This document shows, piece after piece, positions 1 through 8,504 of a stretch of DNA of 64,000 bases. Origin of the DNA: Actinocorallia sp039871655 (lineage in GTDB: Bacteria > Actinomycetota > Actinomycetes > Streptosporangiales > Streptosporangiaceae); contig NZ_JBDPLZ010000002.1 of NCBI RefSeq assembly GCF_039871655.1, forward strand, positions 124,001 to 188,000. The letters are read 5' to 3'. A program made the position numbers and the translations under genes. The notes beneath the pieces are model-generated. The model was not told where the DNA came from. It made no database searches and saw only the letters and a list, made by a program, of their open reading frames with translations. The first letter of the stretch is position 1; the number at the start of each line of letters is the position of its first letter.

Positions 1-790
1 CGATCGGCGGGGCGTCCTTCACCACCCCCCAGCTCCAGCCCACCTCGAAGAGCAGCCGGGTGTTCTCCAGCTTTCCGGTCTGCCCCGAGCCGATGGTGAA
101 GTCCCGGACGGAGGCGCGGACCTCGCGCAGGGCGTACTGGAGGTCGTCGGTCACCTGCGTCACGGAGCCGCCCGCCTGGTTGACGCTGCGCAGCAGGTTC
201 CGGCCCTGCGGAGAGTCCGGAGGGAACGCGTTGACCGTGAAGCTGCGCAGCAGGCCCACCATCGCCGCGGTGAGCCGTTTGCTGGCCTGCTGCTCCAGCG
301 ATTCCAGCCGGACGATCCGGCCGGGGTCGCGGACCACGCCGCGGAAGGTCCGCAGGAAGCCGATGGTGTAGAGCATCAGCGAGACGGACATGGAGAAGGA
401 GTCCACCACGTCGAGCGTCAGCTGGGCCGAGGTGGGGTCCTTGCCCTCCTCCGCGCTGTGGAAGTAGCTGCCGCCGCCGAACAGCGGTGTCCCGTCCTCG
501 GTGGTGTAGGTCTCCAGGTACTCGGCGACGAGGTCGACGATCATCTGGGGGATGACCTCGCTGCCCAGCCCGGCCAGGGAGAGCGCCACGTCCTCGGAGG
601 TCTCGTCCGGCAGGTCGACCTTGAAGTAGGGCAGGACCGAGGCCGGATACATGATGCAGAGCAGTTGTTCGGCGTCGCTGATGGAGTTGGGCTGCACCCT
701 GCCGCCCCACGACCACTTCCCGTCCTGCATCGCCGACCGTACGAGTGCTGTCCAGATGTCGATGATCTGCTGGCGCGGCTGAATCTTCAT
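1..790 (-). CDS. SCO2524 family protein, 3' end outside window
   Basis: Conserved actinomycete protein of unknown function; about 263 N-terminal residues are visible and the gene runs off the left edge. It begins MKIQPRQQIIDIW and continues with WSWGGRVQPNSISDAEQLLC and an FGGGSYFHS segment, which I recall as typical of the family named after Streptomyces SCO2524. There is no signal peptide and I see no catalytic motif. The ATG lies 3 nt after the stop of the methyltransferase gene, so the two are very probably one operon. In Streptomyces the SCO2521 to SCO2525 genes sit together, so further members probably lie left of the window. The family call is from memory of sequence style; the function is unknown. 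Confidence 0.6.
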   Translation of the reverse strand, partial: MKIQPRQQIIDIWTALVRSAMQDGKWSWGGRVQPNSISDAEQLLCIMYPASVLPYFKVDLPDETSEDVALSLAGLGSEVIPQMIVDLVAEYLETYTTEDGTPLFGGGSYFHSAEEGKDPTSAQLTLDVVDSFSMSVSLMLYTIGFLRTFRGVVRDPGRIVRLESLEQQASKRLTAAMVGLLRSFTVNAFPPDSPQGRNLLRSVNQAGGSVTQVTDDLQYALREVRASVRDFTIGSGQTGKLENTRLLFEVGWSWGVVKDAPPI

Positions 791-793
791 TCG

Positions 794-1564
794 TCAGGTC
801 TCTGTTTCGGTGTCGTCCTGTCGTTTCCGGCCACAGGCCAGGATCATTCCGGTGTATCCGTGACGCAGGGGGTGGGCCCCGACGCTCTCGAAGGCGAACC
901 GGAGATCGTCCTCGACGAGGCCTTTCAGACAGTCCCGAATGTCGTTGTCGGTGATGGCGACCGCGGGGAAGAGGCGCCCGTCGACCTTGTACCCCTGGGA
1001 GTTCTCCATGAAGCCGGCCGCGAACGGAGCTCCTGGAACGAGGCTGCCGATGAAACGGCGCAGTCCCTCGCGGAACTCCTCCACATCTGCGGAGATGGAT
1101 TCCGCGACGAAGAACATCGTGCCTATTTCCCATTTGTTACGGGGAAGGTCGAAGATACTGCCCGGCTCGACCACCGCCCGCTCGGCGAGGGCGCCCACCG
1201 GATCGCCCACCTCGGGATAGCGCTCTTTCACGGCCAGTTCCCGCCAGAAGGGCTCCCAGACCGGGGTGTAGCCGCGGATCTCCCGCTCCAGCCACCTCCG
1301 GTTGGCCTCGGAGCGCTCGATGAGCGTGATCTCCCGGCAGAAGGGGAGCATGGCCAGCGCGGGATAGAGATTGGTGCCGGAGCCCACGTCGACGCCCCGG
1401 AGCGCGTTCCGTCCGCCCAGTTGTTCGAGAAAGAAATCGCCGATGGTCGAAACGAAACGGATATCGTCTTTCCTGGCCTCGGCATAATTGTGCTTGAGGT
1501 AGGATTCCGGGTTGAACTCGTCCCAGTCGAAGTTCGAGTTCCTGCCCAGGCCGGGTTGTGTCAT
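794..1564 (-). CDS. SCO2525 family SAM-dependent methyltransferase
   Basis: Predicted class I methyltransferase of 256 residues from the ATG at 1564. In-frame alternatives upstream are an ATG at 1582 and a TTG at 1618, none with a good Shine-Dalgarno; the family-like part starts at NSNFDWDEF. Motif I is GVDVGSGTNLYPALAML, followed by the acidic ITLIERSE strand. The G-S-G-T-N-L-Y-P form resembles the NNMT/PNMT/TEMT methyltransferase group. A later segment, FFVAESISADVEEFREGLRRFI, occupies the usual motif IV/V region. It is the first gene of the leftward SCO2525-SCO2524 unit. The substrate is unknown; a small-molecule N-methyl acceptor is only an inference from fold family. Confidence 0.72.
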   Translation of the reverse strand: MTQPGLGRNSNFDWDEFNPESYLKHNYAEARKDDIRFVSTIGDFFLEQLGGRNALRGVDVGSGTNLYPALAMLPFCREITLIERSEANRRWLEREIRGYTPVWEPFWRELAVKERYPEVGDPVGALAERAVVEPGSIFDLPRNKWEIGTMFFVAESISADVEEFREGLRRFIGSLVPGAPFAAGFMENSQGYKVDGRLFPAVAITDNDIRDCLKGLVEDDLRFAFESVGAHPLRHGYTGMILACGRKRQDDTETET

Positions 1565-1894
1565 GGACGGATCGTAACCCATCACGAGGAGCCGTGCGGC
1601 GTTATCGGACGCGTCCAAAAAGGCGGTTTCGGGTGTCTCAAGTCCATATCGACATCGACCTGGCTTCTCTTGGCGTGGGCACCGTTCCCGTATCGGTCAT
1701 TCTCACATAACTTAGACGCAACGGAAAGTGCGCCGGATGCCTCGGGTTCGGCTCTCCGCGGCGGTACGCCGCTCGCCGCGGCTCCGGGAAGCGGTCATGC
1801 AATCCTGTGCCACTCCGAAATTCGGGAGTTCGGCGACAGGTGATGTGTTAACTCGACAAATAAGGCGTTTTTCCCCCGAAAAACCAAGGAAACG
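1565..1894. other. Intergenic region with little recognisable content
   Basis: This 330 bp lies upstream of the methyltransferase gene and downstream of the leftward hypothetical gene. A small hairpin at 1868-1883 (TTTTTC, four C, GAAAAA) follows the stop at 1895 on the minus strand and could be a weak terminator. Promoters for the left cluster must lie here or in the uncertain 5' part of the methyltransferase gene, but I see no convincing -35/-10 pair. Confidence 0.4.
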
Positions 1895-2923
1895 TCAGTG
1901 TCGGTAGGGGGCCAGGGCCTGCCAGGCGGGGTCGGGGCGGGAGTCGACCTTGGCGCGGCCCTCGGGCCAGGAGGCGGCGAACTGGTCGAGTTCGGAGATG
2001 ACGCCCGAGTCGGGGTCGGCGTAGAGGTGGAAGACGCGGCGGCCGTCGCCGGTCTCGCGGAGGGCGAGGACGGCGCCGGGGAGGGACGCCAGGTGCTGCT
2101 CGGCCCGGCGGAGGGCCGAGGCGGAGGAGCCGACCGGCAGGAGGTCGGGGTTGCTGTGGGCGTAGGGGAGGGTGACGGCCACGTGGACCTCGCACAGCGG
2201 GTGGTCCTGGCGGTGCAGCGGGAAGCGGACCGCGATCTGGGCGGGGTGGCCTCGGGGGGTGCGGCCCTCGCCCGTGAGCCACGCCCCCTCCTTAAAAGGT
2301 TCGGCTATCTGCTCCACGACCGAGGCGAGCAGCGCGGGGGGCAGGGAGTCGATGGGCGGCTCGACCGCGATGGAGACCTTGCCGATCCAGCGGGCCACGT
2401 CGTCCTCGCCCAGGGCCCAGTCCAGCACCCGGAAGGCGACCTGGAGCCGGGTCTCCTCGTCCACGAAGAGGAAGTCGGGGTGGTAGGCCGAGATGTCCAC
2501 GCGGGCACGGGCCTGGTCGACCCGCATGCCGAGCTTGACGTAGGAGAGGTCGAACTCGTGGTCGCCGAGCGCGAGCGTGCCGGTGAGGCGCTCGGGGTCG
2601 GCCTGGCGGGCGGCGTGGAACGTCCACGGGTCGCGCTTGGGGCGCTTCTTGCGCCAGCGCTCGGCCACGCCGCGCGGCTCGGCCAGGCCGCCGCCGGTGA
2701 GCGTGAGGCGGCGCCGCTGCGCGTCGAGCTCCCACGTCAGCTCCGGGTGAATGGCCCGGACCAGCTCGTCGAGCCGGTCGCGCGCCTCGGCGGGGACCGC
2801 CTCGCCGGCGTTCCCCTCGATGTCGTCGCGCAGCCGGGGCCACTGCTCCCAGAACACGCCGATGGCCGCGGACGCAGACGCGCCACCGCGCGATCGCTTG
2901 AAGATGCCCATATCGCCGACCAT
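1895..2923 (-). CDS. Conserved hypothetical protein, cytoplasmic
   Basis: A 342-residue protein I do not recognise. It has no signal peptide or membrane segment. It is rich in Trp, Pro and charged residues, with a repeated style of beta-rich segments (ELTWELDAQRRRLTLT, FDLSYVKLGMRVDQARARVDISAYHPDF). The shape could fit a DUF695-like or similar actinobacterial domain, but I cannot show that. The ATG at 2923 has GAAGG seven nt upstream; ATG 2911 (MGIFKRSRG) is the alternative. It is divergent from mnmA with a 56 bp gap, so the two probably share a promoter region. The next gene downstream is separated by over 300 bp. Confidence 0.6.
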   Translation of the reverse strand: MVGDMGIFKRSRGGASASAAIGVFWEQWPRLRDDIEGNAGEAVPAEARDRLDELVRAIHPELTWELDAQRRRLTLTGGGLAEPRGVAERWRKKRPKRDPWTFHAARQADPERLTGTLALGDHEFDLSYVKLGMRVDQARARVDISAYHPDFLFVDEETRLQVAFRVLDWALGEDDVARWIGKVSIAVEPPIDSLPPALLASVVEQIAEPFKEGAWLTGEGRTPRGHPAQIAVRFPLHRQDHPLCEVHVAVTLPYAHSNPDLLPVGSSASALRRAEQHLASLPGAVLALRETGDGRRVFHLYADPDSGVISELDQFAASWPEGRAKVDSRPDPAWQALAPYRH

Positions 2924-2979
2924 GCTACGGCCTTCACGCGGCCCCGGGGGGAGACGTCGCCGGATATCCTGGCGAGACC

Positions 2980-4047
2980 ATGACTCTTCGCGTGCTTGCC
3001 GCCATGTCGGGCGGCGTCGACTCGGCGGTGGCCGCCGCCCGGGTGGCCGAGGCGGGCCACGACGTCACCGGGGTGCACATGGCCCTGTCCAGCAACCCGC
3101 AGTCCTACCGGACGGGCGCGCGGGGCTGCTGCACCGTCGAGGACTCCCGGGACGCGCGCCGGGCCGCCGATGTGATCGGCATCCCCTTCTACGTGTGGGA
3201 CATGGCCGAGAGGTTCGACCACGACGTGGTGGCCGACTTCGTGGCCGAGTACGCGGCGGGTCGCACGCCCAACCCGTGCCTGCGCTGCAACGAGAAGATC
3301 AAGTTCGCCGCGCTGCTGGACCGGGCGCTGGCGCTGGGCTTCGACGCGGTCTGCACCGGCCACTACGCCCGGGTCTCCGACGGGGTGCTGCGGCGCGGCG
3401 TGGACGAGGGCAAGGACCAGTCGTACGTGCTGGCGGTGTGCACCCGCGAGCAGCTGCGGCACGCGATCTTCCCGCTGGGAGACACCACCAAGGCCGACAT
3501 CCGGCGGGAGGCCGAGCGGCGCGGCCTCCAGGTCGCCGACAAGCCCGACAGCCACGACATCTGCTTCATCGCCGACGGCGACACCCGGGCGTTCCTGGCG
3601 GGGCGGCTCGGCGCGGAGAAGGGCCCGATCGTCGACGAGAACGGCGAGGTCGTCGGGGAGCACGAGGGCGCGTACGGGTTCACCGTGGGCCAGCGCAAGG
3701 GGCTGCGGATCGGCACTCCCGCCCCGGACGGCAAGCCGCGGTACGTGCTGGACATCTCCCCGGTCACCAACACCGTGCGGGTCGGGCCGCGCGAGGCGCT
3801 GAACGTCGACGAGATCGTCGCGGAGGGTCTGATCGGCCTGGACGGCGGGCTGCCGGGGCGCTGCCAGGTGCAGTTGCGGGCCCACGGGGCCGTCCACGAC
3901 TGCGAGCCGGTGATCGAGGACGGCAGGCTGCGGCTGCGGCTGCTGACCCCCGCCCAGGGCGTGGCCCCGGGCCAGGCGGCGGTGCTCTACGACGGCGAGA
4001 CCGTCCTGGGGTCGGCGACGATCTCCTCCGCGGCCCTGGTGGGCTGA
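2980..4047 (+). CDS. mnmA: tRNA-specific 2-thiouridylase MnmA
   Basis: Installs the 2-thio group on wobble uridine 34 of tRNA-Lys, -Glu and -Gln by ATP-dependent activation and persulfide transfer. At 355 residues it has the family size. The PP-loop SGGVDS is at residues 10-15. The catalytic cysteine pair is C100 (in NPCLRCN) and C195 (in SHDICFI), and the TGHYA motif is near 126-130. Position upstream of the metE-like and ligA genes matches other actinobacteria. Its last 61 bp overlap the convergent SemiSWEET gene. The Shine-Dalgarno is weak (GGCGAG). Three substrate-family tRNA genes (Gln and two Glu) lie 34 kb downstream, though their anticodons here start with C. Confidence 0.95.
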   Translation: MTLRVLAAMSGGVDSAVAAARVAEAGHDVTGVHMALSSNPQSYRTGARGCCTVEDSRDARRAADVIGIPFYVWDMAERFDHDVVADFVAEYAAGRTPNPCLRCNEKIKFAALLDRALALGFDAVCTGHYARVSDGVLRRGVDEGKDQSYVLAVCTREQLRHAIFPLGDTTKADIRREAERRGLQVADKPDSHDICFIADGDTRAFLAGRLGAEKGPIVDENGEVVGEHEGAYGFTVGQRKGLRIGTPAPDGKPRYVLDISPVTNTVRVGPREALNVDEIVAEGLIGLDGGLPGRCQVQLRAHGAVHDCEPVIEDGRLRLRLLTPAQGVAPGQAAVLYDGETVLGSATISSAALVG

Positions 4048-4319
4048 GCCCGCAGGGCGGCCGGGCCGGCGCCCGGCGCGGACTGCGCCTTGAACGCGGC
4101 GATGGCCAGCAGGGCCAGCAGGGTGAGGGCGTTCGCCACGGTGATCGCCGCGTCGTGCCGTACCAGGCCGTAGGCGAGCCACATGCCCACGCCGCACATC
4201 AGCAGGCCCAGATAGACCCAGGAGAAGTCGTCCGTGGACCGGGTCCGCCAGGTCCGCAGCAACTGCGGCAGCCAGCAGCCGGTGGTGAGCGCGCCCGCGA
4301 CCAGACCGAGGATGGTCAT
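3987..4319 (-). CDS. SemiSWEET-type PQ-loop sugar transporter
   Basis: A 110-residue membrane protein with three hydrophobic helices, the size of a single SWEET three-helix repeat that works as a homodimer. The first helix contains GCWLPQLLRTW, the PQ-loop signature. The third begins ITVANALTLL, with the Asn that lines the substrate pore in the family. The probable substrate is a sugar, by family only. GTG at 4322 directly precedes the chosen ATG and is an alternative start. The polar tail after residue 83 runs into the 3' end of mnmA on the opposite strand (61 bp convergent overlap), so the true functional end may be shorter. Confidence 0.8.
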   Translation of the reverse strand: MTILGLVAGALTTGCWLPQLLRTWRTRSTDDFSWVYLGLLMCGVGMWLAYGLVRHDAAITVANALTLLALLAIAAFKAQSAPGAGPAALRAQPTRAAEEIVADPRTVSPS

Positions 4320-4421
4320 CACTCCCGTGGAACCCCTTCATGCCTTGGCGGGACCGTTCCACGAGAGTAACCCGCGTCACACTCTCTTGTCTGGAGAAAA
4401 CTCGATATCACCAGGAAAACA

Positions 4422-4988
4422 CTAAGAAGCCGGGCGATCTCCGGGGCCGGTGGGAGGACCGCTCCAGGGCGAGGGCGTGACGATGGCGTCCTCCCCCTGC
4501 GCCAAGGCGGCCTCCAGCACGGGCAGCAGCCGGTCCGGCAGCCCCTCCCGGGACAGCTCCCCGGCGGACTGGACTCCCACGGTGACGAGCAGGTGCTTGG
4601 AGACGGCCAGCATGGTGGCCGTGGAGGGATCGAAGAGGGCTCCTTCGCCCACTCCGATGAGAAGCGACCTCTCGCCCTCGGCGACCCCGTGGACCTGCCA
4701 CATGTCCAGGCCCGTCTTCGGGTCGTACCGGCGCTGGTAGGACACGACGAGCGCCACGGGCTTCTTCTTCGCGAGGCCCTGGAAGCGCGCGCCGTATGTG
4801 TCCTTCTGCACGTCGATGGCGCACCTGGAAGGAGAGGCGCCCAGCGCCTTCTCGACGACCTCCACAGGGATCTTCCGGCACACGTCGGGCCGGGGCAGCT
4901 CACGAAGGGAAAGAGAACCTGGAGGGGAGTACCCGCCGCAGGCCGCCGTCAGGACGAGGCAGGCCGCGATCACCGGGCGTGCGCGCAT
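4422..4988 (-). CDS. Putative lipoprotein, DUF3558-like
   Basis: A 188-residue secreted lipoprotein. The N-terminal signal is MRARPVIAACLVLTAACGG, with lipobox LTAAC and the lipidated Cys at residue 17. The mature part has an early Cys (DVCRKIP) and another at CAIDV, the spacing seen in small actinobacterial lipoproteins of the DUF3558 kind, which have no known activity. It is divergent from the metE-like gene with 44 bp between starts. From memory, Mycobacterium tuberculosis also has a lipoprotein (lpqA) divergent from Rv3015c at this locus, so the arrangement is old and probably meaningful. The function is unknown. Confidence 0.72.
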   Translation of the reverse strand: MRARPVIAACLVLTAACGGYSPPGSLSLRELPRPDVCRKIPVEVVEKALGASPSRCAIDVQKDTYGARFQGLAKKKPVALVVSYQRRYDPKTGLDMWQVHGVAEGERSLLIGVGEGALFDPSTATMLAVSKHLLVTVGVQSAGELSREGLPDRLLPVLEAALAQGEDAIVTPSPWSGPPTGPGDRPAS

Positions 4989-5032
4989 GGCGCGCAGAAT
5001 AGGGCACCGTCGGAGCCCGGCAGAATGGGGTT

Positions 5033-6022
5033 GTGAGTTTTCCCTGGCCTGAGGCGAGCGCGACGGGTGTGGGGTCGTATCCGGGAACGGATACGGCCGA
5101 GATCGCCGAGATCGTGCTCGGAGAACTGCCCCTGCCCCATCTACCCGAACTGCCCGGCCGAGGGCCGGGCGCCGACATGGTCGGCCGCGGCGCGGCGTTC
5201 CTGGTGGAACTGCCGGTGCACCTGCAGCCGTCCGGCTGGCGCTTCGCCGACCGGCCCGGCGTGGACCTGCGGCGCGCCCACGACTATCTGAAGTGGGACC
5301 TGGACCTGCTGGAGGAGAGGGCCCCCGAGGGGCCGGTCAAGCTCCAGGTCTGCGGCCCCTGGACGCTGGCCGCCTCGATCGAGCTGCCGGCGGGAGAGCG
5401 GGCGCTGCGCGACGCCGGGGCCGTCCGCGACCTCATCGAGTCGCTGGCGGAGGGCGTCCGAGGGCATGTGGCCGAGGTGCGGCGGAGGCTGCCGCAGGCG
5501 GAGATCCTGCTGCAGCTGGACGAGCCCTCGCTGCCGGCCGTCCTGGCGGGGCGGGTTCCGACGGCCAGCGGATTCCGCACCCTGCGCTCGGTGGCCGCGC
5601 CGGTCGTCCAGGAGGGGCTGCGCAAGGTCCTGGAGGCCGCGGACGCCTTCCCGATCGTGCACTGCTGCGCCCGGGACGTCCCGTTCCAGGTGCTCCTGGG
5701 GGCGGGGGCGCGGGGCCTGTCGGTGGAGCCGTCGGCGATCGGTGCCAAGGGCGACGAGGTCATCGGCGAGGCCATCGAGGACGGCGTGGCGTTCTTCTTC
5801 GGGGTCGTCCCCGGGACGGACTCCCCGCTGCCGGAGCCCGCGCGGTCCGTCCGGCCGGTCCGGGAGCTGTGGCGGCGGCTGGGCATCCGCCCTGACTCCC
5901 TGGCGCGGCAGGTCGTGGTCACCCCCGCCTGCGGGCTGGCGGGGGCTTCGCCACGGTATGTCCGGCAGGCTCTCGCGCACTGCGTCAAGGCCGCCGGAAC
6001 GCTGGCCGACACCCCTGAGTGA
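5033..6022 (+). CDS. Short cobalamin-independent methionine synthase-like protein (core MetE)
   Basis: A 329-residue protein matching only the C-terminal catalytic barrel of MetE, which is usually about 750 residues. All four zinc ligands are visible in order: His and Cys in IVHCCARD, Glu in GLSVEPS and Cys in TPACGLAG. The folate-binding N-terminal barrel of full MetE is absent, so methyltetrahydrofolate is an unlikely donor. Archaeal core-MetE enzymes use methylated corrinoid proteins, but the actinobacterial reaction is unknown to me. It starts at GTG and sits directly before ligA, as Rv3015c does in mycobacteria. A zinc-dependent thiol methyltransferase role is an inference. Confidence 0.75.
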   Translation: MSFPWPEASATGVGSYPGTDTAEIAEIVLGELPLPHLPELPGRGPGADMVGRGAAFLVELPVHLQPSGWRFADRPGVDLRRAHDYLKWDLDLLEERAPEGPVKLQVCGPWTLAASIELPAGERALRDAGAVRDLIESLAEGVRGHVAEVRRRLPQAEILLQLDEPSLPAVLAGRVPTASGFRTLRSVAAPVVQEGLRKVLEAADAFPIVHCCARDVPFQVLLGAGARGLSVEPSAIGAKGDEVIGEAIEDGVAFFFGVVPGTDSPLPEPARSVRPVRELWRRLGIRPDSLARQVVVTPACGLAGASPRYVRQALAHCVKAAGTLADTPE

Positions 6023-6171
6023 GGGCCTCAAAGTGTCAGTGCCGGGCGGGAAGATGGAGGGAACAGCCGACCGCGGCTAAGCGAGGATCGGGTGTTCCCC
6101 TCTGCGGGGGTCCGGGGGCCGCCCCCCGGACGAGCGGGGTCGGGTCGGAACGAGCCAGGAGGTCGGAAGAG

Positions 6172-8325
6172 TTGAGCAGCGCGGAACGCCACGCCGAGCT
6201 GGTGCGTGAGCTGCGGGACGCCAACTACCGCTACTACGTCCTGGACCAGCCGGTGCTCAGCGACATCGAGTACGACCTGAAGCTGCGCGAGCTGCAGGAG
6301 CTGGAGGACGCCTACCCCGAGCTGGCGACCCCGGACTCGCCGACGCAGGTGGTCGGCAGCGAGATCATCACGGACTTCGCGACGGTGGAGCATCTGGAGC
6401 GGATGCAGAGCCTGGACAACGCGATGGACTTCGACGAGCTCACCGTCTGGGCCGAGCGCCTGGAGGTCGGGCTGGGCGGCACGCCGACCGACGGCTACCT
6501 GTGCGAGCTGAAGATCGACGGCCTGGCGATCGCGCTGACCTACGAGAAGGGCCTGCTGGTGCGCGGGGTGACCCGCGGCGACGGCGTCCAGGGCGAGGAC
6601 GTCACCAACAACATCAGGACGATCGCCTCGATCCCCACCAGGCTCGCCGGCGAGGACGTGCCGGACCTGGTGGAGATCCGCGGCGAGGTCTTCATGACGG
6701 TCGAGACCTTCGACAAGCTCAACGAGAAGCGGGCGGCCGAGGGCGAGGAGCCCTTCCGCAACCCGCGCAACACCGCCGCCGGCTCGCTGCGCCAGAAGGA
6801 CCCCAAGATCACCCGGCAGCGCCCGCTGGACATGATCGTCCACGGCTACGGCGCCTGGGAGGGCGGCCCGCCGGTCCCGCGGAGCCAGAGCGAGACCTAC
6901 GAGCTGTTCGGCCGGTGGGGGCTGCCGGTCAGCGGCCTGTACCGGGTGGTGCCCGACCTGGAGGGCGTCAAGGAGTACATCGCCTACTACGGCGAGCACC
7001 GGCACGACCCCGCGTACGAGATCGACGGCGTGGTGGTGAAGGTCAACGACCGCGCGATCCAGCGGCGCCTGGGGTCCACCAGCCGGGCCCCGCGCTGGGC
7101 GATCGCCTTCAAGTACCCGCCGGAGGAGGTGCGCACGAAGCTGCTCGACATCAAGGTCGGTGTCGGGCGCACCGGCCGGGTCACCCCGTGGGGCGTGATG
7201 GAGCCGATCTCGGTGGCCGGGTCGACGGTCGAGCGGGCCACTCTGCACAACGCCTTCGAGGTGGTGCGCAAGGGCGTGCGCATCGGCGACACCGTGGTGC
7301 TGCGCAAGGCCGGCGACGTGATCCCCGAGATCGTCGGGCCGGTCGTGGAACTGCGGGACGGCACCGAGCGCGAGTTCACGATGCCCGAGCGCTGCCCGGA
7401 GTGCCACACGGTGCTGGCCTACGCCAAGGAGGGCGACAAGGACATCCGCTGCCCGAACACGCGGTTCTGTCCGGGCCAGCTGCGGGAGCGCATCTACTTC
7501 CTGGCCAGCCGCAGGGTGCTGGACATCGAGGCGCTCGGCTACGTCGCGGCCACCGCGCTCACCCAGCCGCTGGAACCGGTGGACGCCCCGGTCAAGGACG
7601 AGGGCGACCTCTTCCACCTGACCGAGGAGCAGCTGCTGCCGATCCGCAACCTGGTCCTGGACGCCGCGTCGGGCACCCCGAAGATCGACCCGAAGACCGG
7701 CGAGGAGAAGGTGGTCACCTTCTTCGCCAACACCAACGGCACTCCGAAGAAGGTCGTGCACACCCTGCTGGCCGAGCTGGAGAAGGCCAAGACCAAGCCG
7801 CTGTGGCGGTGGCTGGTGGCGCTGTCCGTCCGGCATGTGGGGCCGCGCGCGGCCCAGGACCTCGCCCGGGAGATGCGCTCCCTCGACCGGATCTTCAGCG
7901 CCACCGAGGAGGAGCTGACCGCGGTCGACGGCATCGGCCCGACGATCGCCCAGTCGATCATCGAGTGGTGGAAGGTCGACTGGCACCGCGAGATCGTGCG
8001 CAAGTGGAAGGACGCCGGGGTCCTGCTGGAGGACGCCGAGGCCGAGGAGAGTCCCCGTCCGCTGGCGGGCCTGAGCGTCGTGGTGACCGGCTCGCTGGAG
8101 GGCTTCAGCCGCGACTCGGCCAAGGAGGCGATCCAGCACCTCGGGGGCCGCGCCGCCGGATCGGTGTCGAAGAAGACCTCGTTCGTGGTGGTGGGCGAGA
8201 ACGCCGGATCGAAGTACGACAAGGCCGTTGAGCTGGGCGTTCCCATCCTCGACGAGGCGGGTTTCCGGGTGCTGCTGGAGCAGGGGCCGGATGTGGCCAG
8301 GGGTGTAACGCTGAACCCGGAGTGA
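6172..8325 (+). CDS. ligA: NAD-dependent DNA ligase LigA
   Basis: Seals nicks in replication and repair using NAD+. The start chosen is TTG 6172, with AGGAGG at 6157-6162 nine nt upstream. It gives 717 residues beginning MSSAERHAELVREL, whereas the longer open frame adds 51 non-conserved residues. The adenylation motif KIDG has Lys114. The OB fold, a four-Cys zinc site (CPECHTV to CPNTRFCPG), the helix-hairpin-helix region (VDGIGPTIAQSI) and the C-terminal BRCT (PLAGLSVVVTGSLEG) follow in order. It is longer than E. coli LigA because of an insert between zinc site and HhH, usual in actinobacteria. A perfect 8 bp hairpin (6111-6118 with 6123-6130) lies just upstream of the ribosome site. Confidence 0.96.
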   Translation: MSSAERHAELVRELRDANYRYYVLDQPVLSDIEYDLKLRELQELEDAYPELATPDSPTQVVGSEIITDFATVEHLERMQSLDNAMDFDELTVWAERLEVGLGGTPTDGYLCELKIDGLAIALTYEKGLLVRGVTRGDGVQGEDVTNNIRTIASIPTRLAGEDVPDLVEIRGEVFMTVETFDKLNEKRAAEGEEPFRNPRNTAAGSLRQKDPKITRQRPLDMIVHGYGAWEGGPPVPRSQSETYELFGRWGLPVSGLYRVVPDLEGVKEYIAYYGEHRHDPAYEIDGVVVKVNDRAIQRRLGSTSRAPRWAIAFKYPPEEVRTKLLDIKVGVGRTGRVTPWGVMEPISVAGSTVERATLHNAFEVVRKGVRIGDTVVLRKAGDVIPEIVGPVVELRDGTEREFTMPERCPECHTVLAYAKEGDKDIRCPNTRFCPGQLRERIYFLASRRVLDIEALGYVAATALTQPLEPVDAPVKDEGDLFHLTEEQLLPIRNLVLDAASGTPKIDPKTGEEKVVTFFANTNGTPKKVVHTLLAELEKAKTKPLWRWLVALSVRHVGPRAAQDLAREMRSLDRIFSATEEELTAVDGIGPTIAQSIIEWWKVDWHREIVRKWKDAGVLLEDAEAEESPRPLAGLSVVVTGSLEGFSRDSAKEAIQHLGGRAAGSVSKKTSFVVVGENAGSKYDKAVELGVPILDEAGFRVLLEQGPDVARGVTLNPE

Positions 8326-8504
8326 TGAGCAGCACTCTGCGAAGTGTAGGAAGCGGCAGCGATATCCCGCTTTGTATGGATATCGCTGGCCGCCCATCTG
8401 TAACAGAACGTACGCATCCGGTTTCGTAAAGCAGAGGGAAAGCCTTACCCTCCTCATGAGCACCTGTTTGAAGCCTCAATCCGGTGTGCCACTGAGGAAG
8501 CTGA

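Noticed and set aside
6019..6171. 51-codon N-terminal extension of LigA
   Set aside because: Cys/Arg/Gly-rich, unlike any LigA, and it spans a hairpin; TTG 6172 has a perfect AGGAGG.
6028..8463. 811-codon open frame on the minus strand opposite ligA
   Set aside because: It is a high-GC shadow of ligA: low-complexity Arg/Gly/Asp-rich translation, no family resemblance, while ligA on the plus strand is complete.
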